The notes: generated by a model from the letters alone, not told the origin. Counted from the stretch's first letter, positions 11,739 to 24,237 are shown. The stretch is 64,000 nucleotides of DNA from Pyronema omphalodes (GCA_024516155.1 JAJJXM010000003.1:186001-250000), one strand, 5' to 3'. Numbers and translations: made by a program.

Positions 11739-12493
11739 GGGCAAACATGATGATTTATGAATAACGACATTTTGAAGCCATTTGGGAACATCTGCATGGA
11801 ATGTACTTAGGCGTTTGTTTCTACATACCCATTGATAAACATTTTTTAAGACTATCAAAAGAGATCGGAGTGAGAAAAAAATTTGAAATGATAAAGGGAA
11901 AGCAATATTTTCGTACATACAATGCACATTAAAGTCGATTCTCATGATGGCTTGTAGCAATTGACTAGCAATTGACATTATCTGCGATGGAATTTACAAT
12001 GAAATCTTATTAGAATTACGGCCTTGTGCTTCTCGTTTCCGAAATTCACAGTGTAAAATGTGTTGACCGTGCAAAATACGATTGCTCCGCAGGTTCTCGT
12101 ATGTTCCGAAACCTGGTCGGGATCGGATCTGACGCAATGAGCCGACAGATGCTCATCCTACCCTAGTATGATGAGCCGGCGGCGTCTGCACTTCAACTCC
12201 AACCAAGGAAGCCCGAAAATACGGCAAAATTGAAATTTCAAGGCACCACAGAATGTCAAACAGTGCCGAGACATTGAAGCTTCTATTTGGTACGCGCGTT
12301 CCTGGATCGCGGCCTAGCAGGATTGTATAGTGGTGATCTCATACAATTTCTTGGCATTTTGACGTCACTACCACCGCACTTTCAAGATTTCGAATTGAAA
12401 CAACAAAATACTCGCATATAATATCTCCATATGTAACAGCATGATTGTATACCTTCTATAGCGTATCTCGGAGCGCTTTAGAATACAGCAAAA
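11739..12493. other. Intergenic, no gene seen
   Basis: Divides the small gene from the SMP/C2 gene. I see no RNA gene or repeat. Short minus-strand frames lack protein character. Confidence 0.5.
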
Positions 12494-15400
12494 ATGTCGA
12501 ACACGCACCCTTACTCCGGCGCAACGCCAATTCCAAAAATCGCGGATTTCCTGGAGGAACAGAGAAGGAAGTTTCCACCGGAAAATGTTCAGGCACATAC
12601 CTTACCATCAGCAGCAGAAAGAAACGCCGTAGAGAACCCAAGTACTGAGGATGGGAAGGATGGAAAGACTACGAAGGCCGACGCCCACCCGACAGCGAAA
12701 GAACAGACGAAAGCACTGAAACATGGGCACGTGGATGGCCGTAGACGAACAGTGAAGGATCCTACGACTGGAGCTATGGTAGAAATTGAGGATGTCAATA
12801 AGGAATTTAAGAAAGAAGCGAAGAACCCGGAGTTGGTTGTACCAAAGGCTGCACTTCCGAATCATCCGAGTGACGAGAGAGATTTTGCTGGACCAACCCA
12901 ATCTATGGACGAATACGCCGAGAAACAGGATATCACTGCACCCCCAGCTCCTGTAGCACCTGGAACTACAGTGGATGTACCTATCCATGGAGAGAAAACG
13001 AATGTACGTTGAGTTGTAACTCTGTGCTTCGTTACAAAAGCTAATTCTGCTGAATATAGATCTTGTTTCATCCGACCCCAACTTTAAGCTTAAGCGACAC
13101 TGTTTTTGCGGGGTTTGAACAGAAGGCTACCATACTATGTGCTGGAATTTTTGGTTCCATTCTAGTGCTTGGAAAGATGCTCGGAGGAGGCTCAATTTGG
13201 GCTCTCTTCCTCATCTCTGCTGGAGTTTCGGGTGGTGTTTGGTATTGGTGCCAAGGAGTTATGCACGAGGCCCGGTAGGTTACTTATTTCTTCATTTGAC
13301 ATTGGATTTGAGCTGATAAAATATTTTAGCACTGTCGATTGGGAATCCGAGAAGAAGCGTGGTGAAACTGCCAACCAGAACCTCATCCCCGAATCTGTCG
13401 AATGGATGAACTCTCTCCTAGGTCTCGTCTGGTCGTTGGTCAATCCTGAGATGTTTTCGGCTCTTCAGGATACCCTTGAAGACGTTATGCAGGCTTCATT
13501 GCCCGGATTCATTGAAAATGTTCGTGTTGCAGAGATGTCTCAAGGAACCAATCCGCTCCGTATTCTTTCTCTTCGTGCTCTTCCCGATGCCGAAGTTCCA
13601 GAACTAAAGATGGCCGCTACTGCTGCAAGAGATGGAATGGACGAACAGCAGCGTAAGGCAGAGGAAGACGGCGGAGAAGTTTACAATCTCGAGATCGCAT
13701 TTGCGTACAACGCCGCACCTGTTGATACCAAGGGCCTTAGTGGAAAGACTAGAAATATGCATATGCAATTAGTATTTTACGCCGGAATCCCTGGACTTGT
13801 CGGTGTTCCTCTTCGTAAGTTGCAAAGTTACCCCAATCATGTCGTACTCACTGACTAATCATATCTTGTAGCTATTTGGGTTGAGCTTAAGGGTCTTGTG
13901 GGAACCGTTCGTCTTCGTCTGCAAATCTCTCCAGACTCGCCCTTCCTAAAGACCCTCACTTTTACTTTAATGGGAATTCCCCAGGTCTCTGTTTCATGTA
14001 TCCCCATGGTTGAGAAGGGAATCAACATTCTCAACCTCCCTATGATTTCGAACTTTGTCAATGCTTCTATCGCTACTGCCGCAAACGAATATGTTGCACC
14101 CAAGAGCATGAGCTTGGAAATCGGAAAGATGTTAATGGGTGATGATGTTAAGAAGGAGACCGAGGCTCTTGGAATTCTTTGGGTCAACATCCACAAAGCA
14201 ATCGGACTCAGCAAGCAGGACAGAACAGGCAGCAGCGATGCTTACATTACACTTGCTTTCTCTAAATACGGAAAGCCCATGTACTCCACCCGAGTTATTG
14301 TTGATGATCTTAACCCTATTTGGAACGAGAGCACTGGTATTTTGATCAGAAGCGAGCACATCAAAGCTGGAGAGGCACTCTCCGTGGAGCTTTGGGACAG
14401 CGACCGATTTACTGCTGATGACCTTGTTGGAAAATGCGAGATACCCATTCAAGATCTTATGGTCCACTCTGGAAAGACCCAAGACTACGTTTCAAAACTT
14501 AGCGGTGAAGAGTCTGGTTCAACTATGCCTGGTGAGCTTCACTGGTCTGTTACATTCTTCGGCAAGACCAAATTCCGCCCTGCTCTTCGTACCTCTGGTA
14601 AAGACGTCAACCTTCCACCTCAGCTCAAGGATCATCCCGAACTTCAAGATGATAAAGGCCAGCTCGATACCGCTGAAGAGGATGCTGTTATGCACACCCC
14701 TCCGGATCCCCTATGGCCATCTGGTATCGTCTCTGTAATTGTACACCAAATTGTCAATCTCGAAGTCCGCGATCAGACTGGCACCTATGGAAAGCGCAAA
14801 GATGGCAAGGAATACAGTCCCGGTATGAAAACCGGCGAGAATGTCCAAGAAGAAGGCGGAAAGCTTCCATCATCCTACTGTACCATCACTCTAAACGACC
14901 AGCTCATCTACCGTACCCGTTCCAAGGTTCTCAGCAGCAAGCCTATCTTCAATGCCGGAACCGAACGGTTCATCCGAGACTGGCGTTCCGCTATCGTTAC
15001 CGTTTCCGTTCGTGATCAGCGCCAGCGTGAACACGATCCTCTTCTTGGAGTTGTTCCTCTTAAGCTCTCTGATATCCTCCAAACATCCAGCGAGGTAACT
15101 AGATGGTTCCCTCTGGACGGTGGATTGGGTTTTGGTCAAATCCGTATATCTCTCCTTTTCCGTTCCGTCGAACTCACCCTTCCTCCCCCTCTCTTGGGTT
15201 GGGAAGTCGGCACCTTCGAATTCCTTTCCGAAACCATCTCTGCTTCTCTCAGTAAGCCCGCAAAGCTCAAGTTCCGCACCGGTGGTTCCGTCGGCAAGAT
15301 CCCCCGCAAATCCTGCCATATCACTCAAGCCGGTGGTATAGAATGGAGCACCTCCATTGGCAAAAAGCACCCACGCCCACTCCGACTCCCAGTATTACAC

Positions 15401-16378
15401 CGATACATGTCCCCGATCTGCATCGACATCTACACATCATCCAGTTCTCGCAAGCCTGATAGTCACGCCATGATCTGGCTAGATAAATTAGTAGACAACG
15501 AACGTACCACCATAACCGTGCCAATCTGGAACACCAACAACTCTCAGAGACTTAGCCAGAATTATATTGAAACCCCCGGACAGCATCCAGATCTCGATGT
15601 CAAAGAAATCGGCACCATGACTTTCGAGGCTCGTTTCCAACCGGGAATGGATCGTGATCATGCTAGGTTTGCTACAGATAACGACTCCAGAGAAACTTAT
15701 GAAACCTGGGAAGCTTGTCGAGGAGAGGGAATTCGTGGTGATACAGTATACACTGAAACCAACGCCGTTGTGGACGAGCTCCATAAAAAGAGTGTTCGTG
15801 AGATGCGACAGGATCTTGTCAAGACCGATAAGGGGATGTTAGACGAAGAAGATGAGAAGAAGTTTACCGATAAATACGGTATGAACTGGAGAGAAGTCTT
15901 TGAGGCTGCACATGTTGAGCTTGGTGGGGAAGAGGAGGAGGAGGCGATTAGGAGAAGAAAATTGGGCCCGGTTGATCCCCCCGTGGAAAGATATGATGAT
16001 TATGGATACGATACAGATGAATCGGATACTAGCACTAGCCCTAGTGATGATGAGAGTGATGATTCTTACCATCATATCACTAGCAGTCAGTACGTGGAGC
16101 ATGGACAGGATGGAAATGAGGTTCAGCAAATCACGCCACGTACGAATAATGTAGATTCTGTCACAAACACTCAAGATAAGTCTTCAGGGCCGATTGCGGC
16201 TTTAAAGAATTATCGAGAGAACCAGAAGAGTATGCATAGGAAACACCGAGGATTGATGCAGTGGAAGCCTATGCGGTCTTTGGCTTTTGCAAAGGATGAA
16301 GCGAAGTTTGGGGCAAGAAAGTTGAGAGATAAGGTTAGGCTTCATGGTAGAGAGCCAGATGTTGAAACCGAGGTTTAA
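12494..16378 (+). CDS. Tricalbin/E-Syt-type SMP and C2 domain membrane tether
   Basis: Join 12494..13003, 13060..13274, 13330..13814, 13872..16378; 1238 aa. Order: hydrophilic cytosolic N-terminus (1-170); a hydrophobic hairpin at about 193-232 (ATILCAGIFGSILVLGKML then WALFLISAGVSGGVWYW); an SMP lipid-transfer domain at about 245-485 (VDWESEKKRGETANQNLIP, ESVEWMNSLLGLVWSLVNP); C2A from about 503 (LWVNIHKAIGLSKQDRTGSS, with DDLNPIWNE and WDSDRFTADDLVG supplying Asp ligands); C2B from about 688 (GIVSVIVHQIVNLEVRDQTG); then a third beta-rich region and an acidic C-terminal tail. Family role: tethers cortical ER to plasma membrane and moves lipid, with Ca-dependent C2 binding. Two clear C2 domains is fewer than the long yeast tricalbins. 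Confidence 0.88.
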
Positions 16379-16595
16379 GGAAGGAGTTTTGATAAATTTA
16401 TGAGAAAGATGTAATTTAATGTCCTTGTTTTTAACTATGTAGTAACGAATTTTTTAATAATATCATTTACAAATGCGTATTCTAGAATCAATCATCAATG
16501 ATAAATTGAGTAGGAGTGTGGTATAAATTCCAATGCAATGAATTCCAAATTGTTAAAAACTATCTTCATCTCCTCTTTACTCATTCTCCTTCATG

Positions 16596-17541
16596 CTATA
16601 CCAAATTTTCCAAATCACTGCTGTTTTGTCGGTTACCGCCCGTCGATCGCATATCAGCAATATACTGCAGCATCTCTCCCCGAATCGCCTGAGCTCCTGG
16701 GTATATGGCATCATGTTTCAGATACCAAAACGGCACCGACAGCGGCAGATGATTATGTTCATCAAACGCGACATCTATGCATCCTCATGATTAGCCCTTA
16801 ATCCATCCCCAAACCACAAACCCCAAACCACAAGCCCTACCCATAATATTTCTACATACCGAGAACCCAAACATCCTTCTCCCCACCGATATCCCCATCT
16901 CTTGATTTCCCCCTTAAATCCACCCTATACCTACATCCCAATCCAATACTTCTGACTCCCAAGTTCTCGGAGAAAGATCTAACAACCCTAATAACCAATT
17001 TTCTTTTCGCGAACATATCCGTCTGGAACCTCTGGACGATACGTCTGGGCTCCCACTTCGGGTGGAAATGAACACACCGAAACCTCATCTTATCCCCTCT
17101 TCCAAATCGTTTATATTCCGGATAAAACGCAACCCCAGCAGAAAATCCATATGCCTGCATCCGTTGTATCGCATCTTGTTTGCTGGGGAATGTTTCGCCG
17201 GATTCAGGGGGGAGAAGCCAGGAGTCGGGGAAGCTTTGGAGGATTTGTTGGATTTTGGATTCGATGTACGGGGAGGCGGAGGGCCGCGGTAGGAGCGGCG
17301 TGTGGAAGGGTGGTGAGTTTAGTGGGGGGATTCGGAGGAGATCAGAGGAGGTGGGAATGTGTGGATGGGAGCTGGGGATGTGGGAAGCGGGGATGTGTTG
17401 AGGACGTGGGTGGGGGGATGTGGAAGGGGGGGTTTCGTTGGAGTCGGGGGAATTGGGGGGGTTGGACATTGTGTGGAAGGATTGGGGATTGTTTGGCGAG
17501 GGAAGTAGGAGTATCATGGGGAGGAGGAAATTATGGGGCAT
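16596..17541 (-). CDS. FAR1-like (transposase-derived type) DNA-binding domain protein
   Basis: Join (minus) 17541..16860 and 16783..16596; 289 aa from the first Met. A second Met at 17469 is an equally good start and would remove a hydrophobic leader. A Pro/Ser-rich disordered N-terminus is followed at about residue 115 by FPSKQDAIQRMQAYGFSAGV, KMRFRCVHFHPKWEPRR and, across the intron, CIDVAFDEHNHLPLS. This order (start motif, basic strand, Cys, then a HNH-type pair) resembles the FAR1/WRKY-GCM1-like zinc-binding domain found at the N-terminus of MULE transposases. No transposase catalytic core follows: the protein stops 50 residues later. It may be a domesticated transcription factor or a truncated element. 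Confidence 0.6.
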
Positions 17542-18351
17542 TTATAATGTTGGTAAGTGAGATTTGAAATGAACAAACGTTCTTTGGGGCTTCGTTTGAC
17601 CACCAAGAGTCCAATTCGAATCTTTAACGGGTCTAACAACTGACCATGAGATAAGCGTTGATGTTTATATACTGTAGAAAAGTCACAAACGAACATAGAG
17701 GTGAAGGAGAGGAAGTCTGTGTCAATTGGATAAGGAATAAGACTAAAGCATAAACAAGTGAGGGCTTATAAGCCGAACGTTTAACATCCTTCTTCACCCA
17801 GGCACTAGGCCTTAGGCGCACTACAATATATACATCGTAAAGTTAAGTTACCATACAGAATAACCCTTCTCATCTCCCCAATTAATGGTTGGGAGCAACT
17901 TCTTGTGATGGATTATTTACTCATGTTATCAATATTTAACCAAGCAATGTAACCAATGAGTGATACATAATGCCCACACCTCAGTTACCACAGGTATTCA
18001 TATATAGTTGTTCATATTCCATTATTCTCCATGGAACTGGAAAACCCTTGGTATGTATGCAATTGGAATAATGAATATCTTTCTACATAGCGTTAAATAT
18101 ATATCCAGAATCATAACCTTCCATCAAGCCATCGATCAATCCATTCAGGCACTCGCACCCGCTCCCATTAACAAAAACAAACAATTATCTAATATATCGC
18201 TCAAATCATACCGCTAAAAATAAAATAAAAAAAGTAAAACTAATACCACTACCACTACCACTAAAGTAAAAATATAATAGATAAAAAAATATAGTATACT
18301 GGGTATAAGAATACTTCACCCTTCGTCATCCGCCGCTCATTTTACAGACAA
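17542..18351. other. Intergenic, no gene seen
   Basis: AT-rich space between two minus-strand genes. It holds the 3' flank of the fusion gene and the 5' flank of the FAR1-like gene. No repeat or RNA recognised. Confidence 0.5.
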
Positions 18352-21300
18352 TCAAGAGTCAATCCTAGTCTCCTCAACTTTCCTCGCCAGTTCCTCAACC
18401 TCATCATCTTTCTCCCCATCCTTCTTCCCCGCCCCATCCGTTATCATCTCCTTCTTGCTCTCATAGACACATCTCACCTCCTCCATCTCCCTCAACCTCC
18501 TCCAATACGCACAAACCTTACCCGGCAACTCCACACCGCCCCTTTCCACCGCCTCCAACACTGGCCAAATCGCCACATCCACCAATCCCAATTCCGCACC
18601 CGCAGCAAACCTTCCTCTTCCTAACCACGCCTCCCAAATCCTCAACTCCTTCCCAACCATCTCCATCTCCCCTTTCTCCCAAGCAATTCTCAACCTCTCA
18701 CTATCCTGCAGTCTCTGCAACGCATTCGCATAAGCAGCTCTTTCCTCCACGGGGGAAGGTAAAAGCCAAGGTTCCGCAGGATAAAACATTTCCAGATACT
18801 GCAGTATAGCCAGGGAGTCTGTGAGGATAGTTCTTTCGCGGTCTGTGTCGATAAATACAGGTGCGGTACCCCGGGGGTTGTAGGTACGTAGACCAGTTGT
18901 ATTTTGTTCTACTATTTGCTCTTGGAAATCGACGTGTTTGATTGCGAGACATAACTTTATACGGGTTGTAGGAATATCTGGGGTTAATAAAGAAGAGGAG
19001 GAGATGAGGAGTTTAGGTTTAGGAATTTGGAAGTTTAGAACATCGAAACCTTTTCCATAGTGATGATTCCAATCGAAATCACTTTGTTGATTTTCGGCTC
19101 CGAAGGCTGCTAGTAACTTTTCTGCTTCTTCTGAGGGGCCGTTTTGAGTTTCTCTCATATCCTCGGCGGTTTTGGAAACTGCTCCTTGGCCGTAGATGTG
19201 TTTTTCATCCGCGGAGAGATAGGTGGCGATGTGACGGAATGTTAAGCTGATTCGTTCTCCTCCATATGCGAGTTCTTCTGGTGCTTTTATTTTGGGTTCT
19301 CGTTTATCTGCTTTGATTGCATGCATCCATTTTTGGTTTGTTTCCAGTCCTAGACAGAAGATACTATTATGGGGGAGAGGAATACGCTGCATTGGTCTTG
19401 TTTCTTGTTTTTCGGCTGCTACCATGGCGGCAGGAGAGGTGTCTTTCTTTTGGCGGAGGACCATGGTTCGTTGAGCACCGAGGGAGACGTTGACGATTTT
19501 GCTTCCTTTTGCAATGTCCAAAGTCTTGTCGGAGTGTTCGCTGATGTAGTCGTTTCCATCTCGGTAGTGCTGGATTAGGACGTGGTTGAGAGGGTGTTGA
19601 AGGTGTTTCTGGACAGCAAGGCGAATAGAGTTGATAGTAGGAGAGAAGGGAAGTAAAGGAGGACTTTCGTCGGCGGGGTGGCGGTAGATTGGGAAACTAG
19701 TGAATGTCAGTGAGATTTCATGATGGAATATCGAATTTTGGAGCTTTGGAAGCATAAGATAGGGAGGGAGACATACCTGCCATCTTCTCGTACCTCGCCT
19801 TCCACAGCTACTAGACGAGGTACTTCACCGCCGCGGTGGAACATGCTTCGCCATTGGACTTCGTTTTTGATGTTTTCAAAGGCGGTTGAGGATTGGTCGG
19901 GGGGAAGGATATTGTATTTAATGTAGCTATCCCCTTCACCGACTGAATCACCTTCTGTCATTACCGGGGCTGAGGATTCATATTTTCGAGGTTTGCGCTC
20001 TTTCTTGGAGGTACCCGAACTTGATGTGGGCCTTGGTGACTCTGCTGATTCGTTGGGTTCTGATTCCTTTGTTTCCGTTCCCTCTGGTTTTTGTGATACT
20101 GATTCGTGTGTGTCAACAGATTTTGTTTTCGTCTGCTCTTCAAGCTGTACCTTCTTCTCCTCTGCCTTTTCTGTGCCATTTACTTCAGAATTTTGAGTCT
20201 CCGGTTGCTTTTCTATTGGCTTCTTAAGTTCAGTGTCTTTCACCACCGATTTTGTAGATTCTAGCTTCAACGCTGGTTGAGACTCTGATTTTTTGGTCTC
20301 GGATTGTTTAGTTGCCGACTTCTTAGGTTCGGCCTTCTTCACCTCAGACTTCTTTGCTTCGGACTGGACAGCTGGTTGTGAAGCGGGTTTCTTAGCCCCG
20401 GCCTCATTTGTTGCTGACTTCTTAACCTCAGCCTTCTTTCCATCCGCTGGTTTCTTATCCGCAGCCTTCGAATCCGGTCTCGGTCTCCTAACCACAACCT
20501 TTGCCTCCACCCGCTCTCTCCTCATCGGTCCTCCTTCTTGCTTAGGTTCCCTCATCTGTTCTCTATTCTCTCTAGACCCTTCACTCCTCTGCCTTTCCCT
20601 TCCTTCAGATCTTCTCTCCACCCTTCTCACCGGTAAATCAATCTCCCCATAATCATCATCAAGTTCATCATTATCCCCAGCCGCAATGCCTCCTCCTCCT
20701 CCCATCATCGGTCCTCCAAGTGCCCCCTCAACCAGTTTCCTAATATCCTCCTGACTCATTCCCGCCGCTCCTAATCCACCCTTCGGTTCCTTCTGTCCAG
20801 CGGCAGCAGCCGCCTGTAATCTCCTCCTCTCCTTCTCCCAACCTCTTAGTAATACCCCCGATAAGCATTTCTCCACCGCCAACTCAGACTCCATAATCTC
20901 CAAAGCCTCCAGATGCGCCGTTTCACTTCTATACCCCAAACAATCCTCCACCACCCACACCTCCAACCCATGTCTCACAGCATCCGCCGCCGTCGCAAGA
21001 ACATCAATATTAGTAAGCAGCCCCACAATAACCAGCTGCGTCACGATTCGTCCCCGTAAAGTTTGCAACAGAGGAGTTTCCCTGAACGCCGAGTAATAAG
21101 ATTTAGTAAAAGTTCTATCTTGGGGTTGAATCAACGGGGTGACGAAAGGGAACCAAGCCGCGGCAGTAGTTCCCGGGGAACAAGGTGGATGAGAGGTGGA
21201 GATACTAAGGTATGCATCTGTAAGTAATGGGGGACGTCCAGTTGATAAAACGGTACCGGAGATTTCTTTGGTGATTGTTTGTGAGAAGGAGGAGGCTTTA

Positions 21301-21871
21301 ATTTTAGGAGGTCGAGGCATGGAAGCTTGTATTTTGTTGTTCTTTTTTTTATCTCCACTACCACCACTACCACTACCACCAGCACCCTCGTCACTGCTGG
21401 ATTCACTCCCTAGGTCGTCTTCGTCCGAGGGATGGATTATTAGGATGGTTTCGTCAGAGGGTTCTCGTAGGTCCCGGTATTCGCTACGCATAAAGATTAC
21501 ATCGCCTCCTAAGCTTCGGAATCGGCTTAGCAAAGAGCGGATGTTGGTCAGGAAGGCGGGTTGCTTTGTGAGGTCGTCGGTTGTGTCGGGGAGTAGACAG
21601 CGGCCTGTACTTGGGGAGAGGAATTCATTCTGTTTTGTCGGAGTTAGCGGAGGTGGGTTTAAGGTGTTTAGGTAGCTTTTGACGGAGAGCTTTAAAGGAG
21701 CAGGAACATGGGAACGCGGGAACGCGGTATCTCTTGGGGGGGGGGGGGGGGGGGGGTTAAGATCAAGACAAAGACAAACGAGAGGAAGTTGGAATTGTCC
21801 TCATAGTTCCTGCTTGCTTGCTCGGTAGGGGCGCTTACTTGTAAATCGAGGATCAAAAGAGCGCGCTGCAT
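18352..21871 (-). CDS. Isochorismatase-like / AlkB dioxygenase / GST three-domain fusion
   Basis: Join (minus) 21871..21839, 21629..19777, 19696..18352; 1076 aa, all junctions in phase. Exon 1 encodes just MQRALLILDLQ. Domain 1 (about 1-290) is an isochorismatase-fold hydrolase: Asp9 and Lys187 (FTKSYYSAF) of the usual Asp-Lys-Cys triad are present, but the Cys position is Asp220 (GLLTNIDVLATA). It is interrupted by an acidic/Gly insert at about 75-105. A Lys/Glu/Ser-rich linker spans about 300-545. Domain 2 (about 590-790) is an AlkB-type 2-oxoglutarate/Fe(II) dioxygenase: H683-x-D685 (ISEHSDKTLD), H754 (QKWMHAI), R777 and R783 (RISLTFR). Domain 3 (about 865-1040) is a glutathione S-transferase with N- and C-terminal subdomains. 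Likely role: alkylation repair or demethylation of nucleic acid; substrate unknown. Confidence 0.85.
21736..21756. repeat. G21 homopolymer inside intron 1 of the fusion gene
   Basis: Twenty-one consecutive G on the plus strand, which is a C-run in the transcript, inside the 209-nt intron 21630..21838. This is the longest intron of the gene. Confidence 0.9.
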
Positions 21872-23194
21872 TGTGCGCGTATATGTTATTTCTGGGATCC
21901 TAACAAATGATGACGAGGCGGCTTGTGTTTCTGGTGCTTGCTTCCCCAAATCTTAAACTCGCTAGCTAGCTCTACGCTGCTGTAAGGCCTTTGAACTATC
22001 GTCGTGGTAACGCTTCAAATAGCGGCGATAGGCGATTAGGTATGTAGTAGATAGACAAGGTCGACGTTAATCTGTCAACAAGCTCTGTCGTCGTCGGTCG
22101 GCAATGGCGATAAAAAGGGTTTGAACTGGGAACTTTGTGGGTGTGCTGGCTGGCTAGTCGAGTCGGGATGCTGTCGTCGGTTGTACAATTATCAAAAAAC
22201 CACCCTTGACGCGCGAAGGCGGCACATTTGAGACAAACTCGACAAAGTCCACAAAGTCCACAAAGTCCACGAAGTCGACAAATTCGACAAACTCGACAAA
22301 GTCCGCAAAGTCCAGGCAGTCCACAAATCCGACATAAAGCCACGATTCCGATTCCCTTCCGAGGGGGTAACAAAAATTTACATAATTAAATCCCTCGTGA
22401 AAAAAATGCCTCTTACATATGATATATCTGTTACATATATATCATCAAAAGTTCAAAACTACCCGCCGCATCATATGTACAGGTACAGCCTATGTACAGA
22501 TATGGTAAAATCCCAACAACTCTAACAAACAACTCCAACTCCAACAATTCCCGAGAGTTTGGTTCAAAGCAACGTAAAGCAAAGCAAAGCAACGCAAAGC
22601 AAACAAACGACAAGGAAACAAGGAAACAAGGGGCCACGATATTACCTATCCAATTGTTTAATTATGATTAACTATGCATAAGTGAGTGCATTTAGCTTTG
22701 AATTGGATATATGTATCCATAACAAAAACAAAATGATATCTATCAAAAAAAACATATCCCTAGCCGTATAGCCAGCAGGCTGCGGACTTTTTTGAAATTT
22801 CTGGCCATATACCATGCAGAAAATTGTGATGAATGGTGATGAACTATATCATACGTCACTATATTTCGGGTACATACACATATCACACCCTACATATCAC
22901 AGCCTACATACACACAAGCGATACATTAGTTAGGGCTTACTTACCAAGCTACGGCAGCCAGTTAGCTAGTCATCCAGTCATCCAGGTGTCTTCGTTACAT
23001 ACCACTAACCCACTATATCCCACAATATCCCACCATATTCGCTATCAATACATATGACGCCATAGTTTGCACCAGTTATATAGGAATAAACGAATAAAAG
23101 AAACCCTATGAAAAAAAAATTACAACTGAAGCATGAAGCATGGACCATGGGCTATGGTATAATTTGAGCGAAAGAGATAAAGGGGTTTCTTTTC
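21872..23194. other. Upstream region of the fusion gene, no gene seen
   Basis: Contains a 9-bp-periodic minisatellite (22232-22332) and purine-rich aagcaa words at about 22560-22625. The Cys-rich peptide readable across 21996-22373 is only the translation of the minisatellite. Confidence 0.5.
22232..22332. repeat. Imperfect 9-bp minisatellite (about 11 units)
   Basis: Degenerate tandem copies of gacaaagtcca-type words in a 9-base period, lying about 360 bp upstream of the fusion gene start. Confidence 0.75.
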
Positions 23195-23388
23195 ACACAT
23201 TTAACACATTTAACACATTTAACACATTTAACACATTTAACACATTTAACACATTTAACACATTTAACACATTTAACACATTTAACACATTTAACACATT
23301 TAACACATTTAACACATTTAACACATTTAACACATTTAACACATTTAACACATTTAACACATTTAACACATTTAACACATTTAACACA
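23195..23388. repeat. 9-bp satellite ACATTTAAC, about 21 perfect copies
   Basis: Perfect tandem repeat. Because the unit is nine bases, it stays open in frame on both strands (NTF repeats on plus, NVL on minus); neither is a credible protein. Confidence 0.97.
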
Positions 23389-23412
23389 ACATACCCAGCT
23401 ATGTAGGTAGCA

Positions 23413-23443
<31 letters not shown>

Positions 23444-23476
23444 AAGAAGAAGAAGAAGAAGAAGAAGAAGAAGAAG

Positions 23477-23506
<30 letters not shown>
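23413..23506. repeat. (AAG)n trinucleotide microsatellite, about 31 copies
   Basis: Uninterrupted AAG repeat starting 25 bp after the 9-bp satellite. Confidence 0.97.
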
Positions 23507-23507
<1 letters not shown>

Positions 23508-23835
23508 GATTGACCTTGAAACCCTAAAACCTTAGGTACAGTAAATACCAAAATTCCTTATATTCATCTCTTCATTCTTTACAGACATATAGAGCAACAC
23601 CTACCTCCTCCAACTTCATATCAAGCCCGTAATCATTTTACGGTATTCTTAAAGCGTAACCCCCCCCCCCTCACCCATCACTAAAAAAAAAGTCTACATG
23701 AGTTACAAACACCTTGTCTTGCCTGCCGACTCAGGGAATCTTGGGTATGCATTGAAAGCATTTCTCTATTTTAATTGCTGTTTCTTTTTATTAATATACA
23801 TAGATAAAACTGGAATTTAATAACAAAGATGTCCT

Positions 23836-23985
23836 GGGATTATGGGATTATGGGATTATGGGATTATGGGATTATGGGATTATGGGATTATGGGATTATG
23901 GGATTATGGGATTATGGGATTATGGGATTATGGGATTATGGGATTATGGGATTATGGGATTATGGGATTATGGGATTATGGGATT
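23836..23985. repeat. 8-bp satellite GGGATTAT, about 18-19 perfect copies
   Basis: Perfect 8-base tandem repeat. It decays at its end into gggattgggattgggttgggg and then into the T/G-rich tract that follows. Confidence 0.97.
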
Positions 23986-24074
23986 GGGATTGGGTTGGGG
24001 AATATATTAGGGGTTACTTATGTGCTGTGGATACCGTACTTCGGCGCTATTGTTTTTTTTTTCTGTGTGAGTGC

Positions 24075-24237
24075 CGGGTGGTGGGTATGCTTGGGTTTGG
24101 TTTGGGTTGGTTTGGGTTGGTTTAGGTTGGTTTAGGTTGGTTTTGTTTTATTTTGGTTTTGTTTTGTTTGTTTTGTTTTGTTAGTTTTGTTTTATTTTGG
24201 TTGTTTTGGTTGTTTTTTTTTTTTTTTTTTTTTTTTT
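24075..24237. repeat. G/T-rich decaying repeats ending in T25
   Basis: Ten-base words tttgggttgg / tttaggttgg repeat several times, pass into tttttgttttatttt-like sequence, and end in about 25 consecutive T. Confidence 0.85.

Noticed and set aside
21996..22373. Cys-rich repeat protein (minus)
   Set aside because: Only the 9-bp minisatellite read in frame; no signal peptide and no homology pattern.
23140..23406. ORFs made of NTF or NVL repeats
   Set aside because: Frame-open translations of a 9-bp satellite; no start context or flanking gene.
23195..23985. CRISPR array
   Set aside because: Direct tandem repeats without spacers in a eukaryotic sequence.
23829..24135. ORFs made of GLWDYGIM repeats
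   Set aside because: Translation of the 8-bp GGGATTAT satellite, which cycles through all frames.
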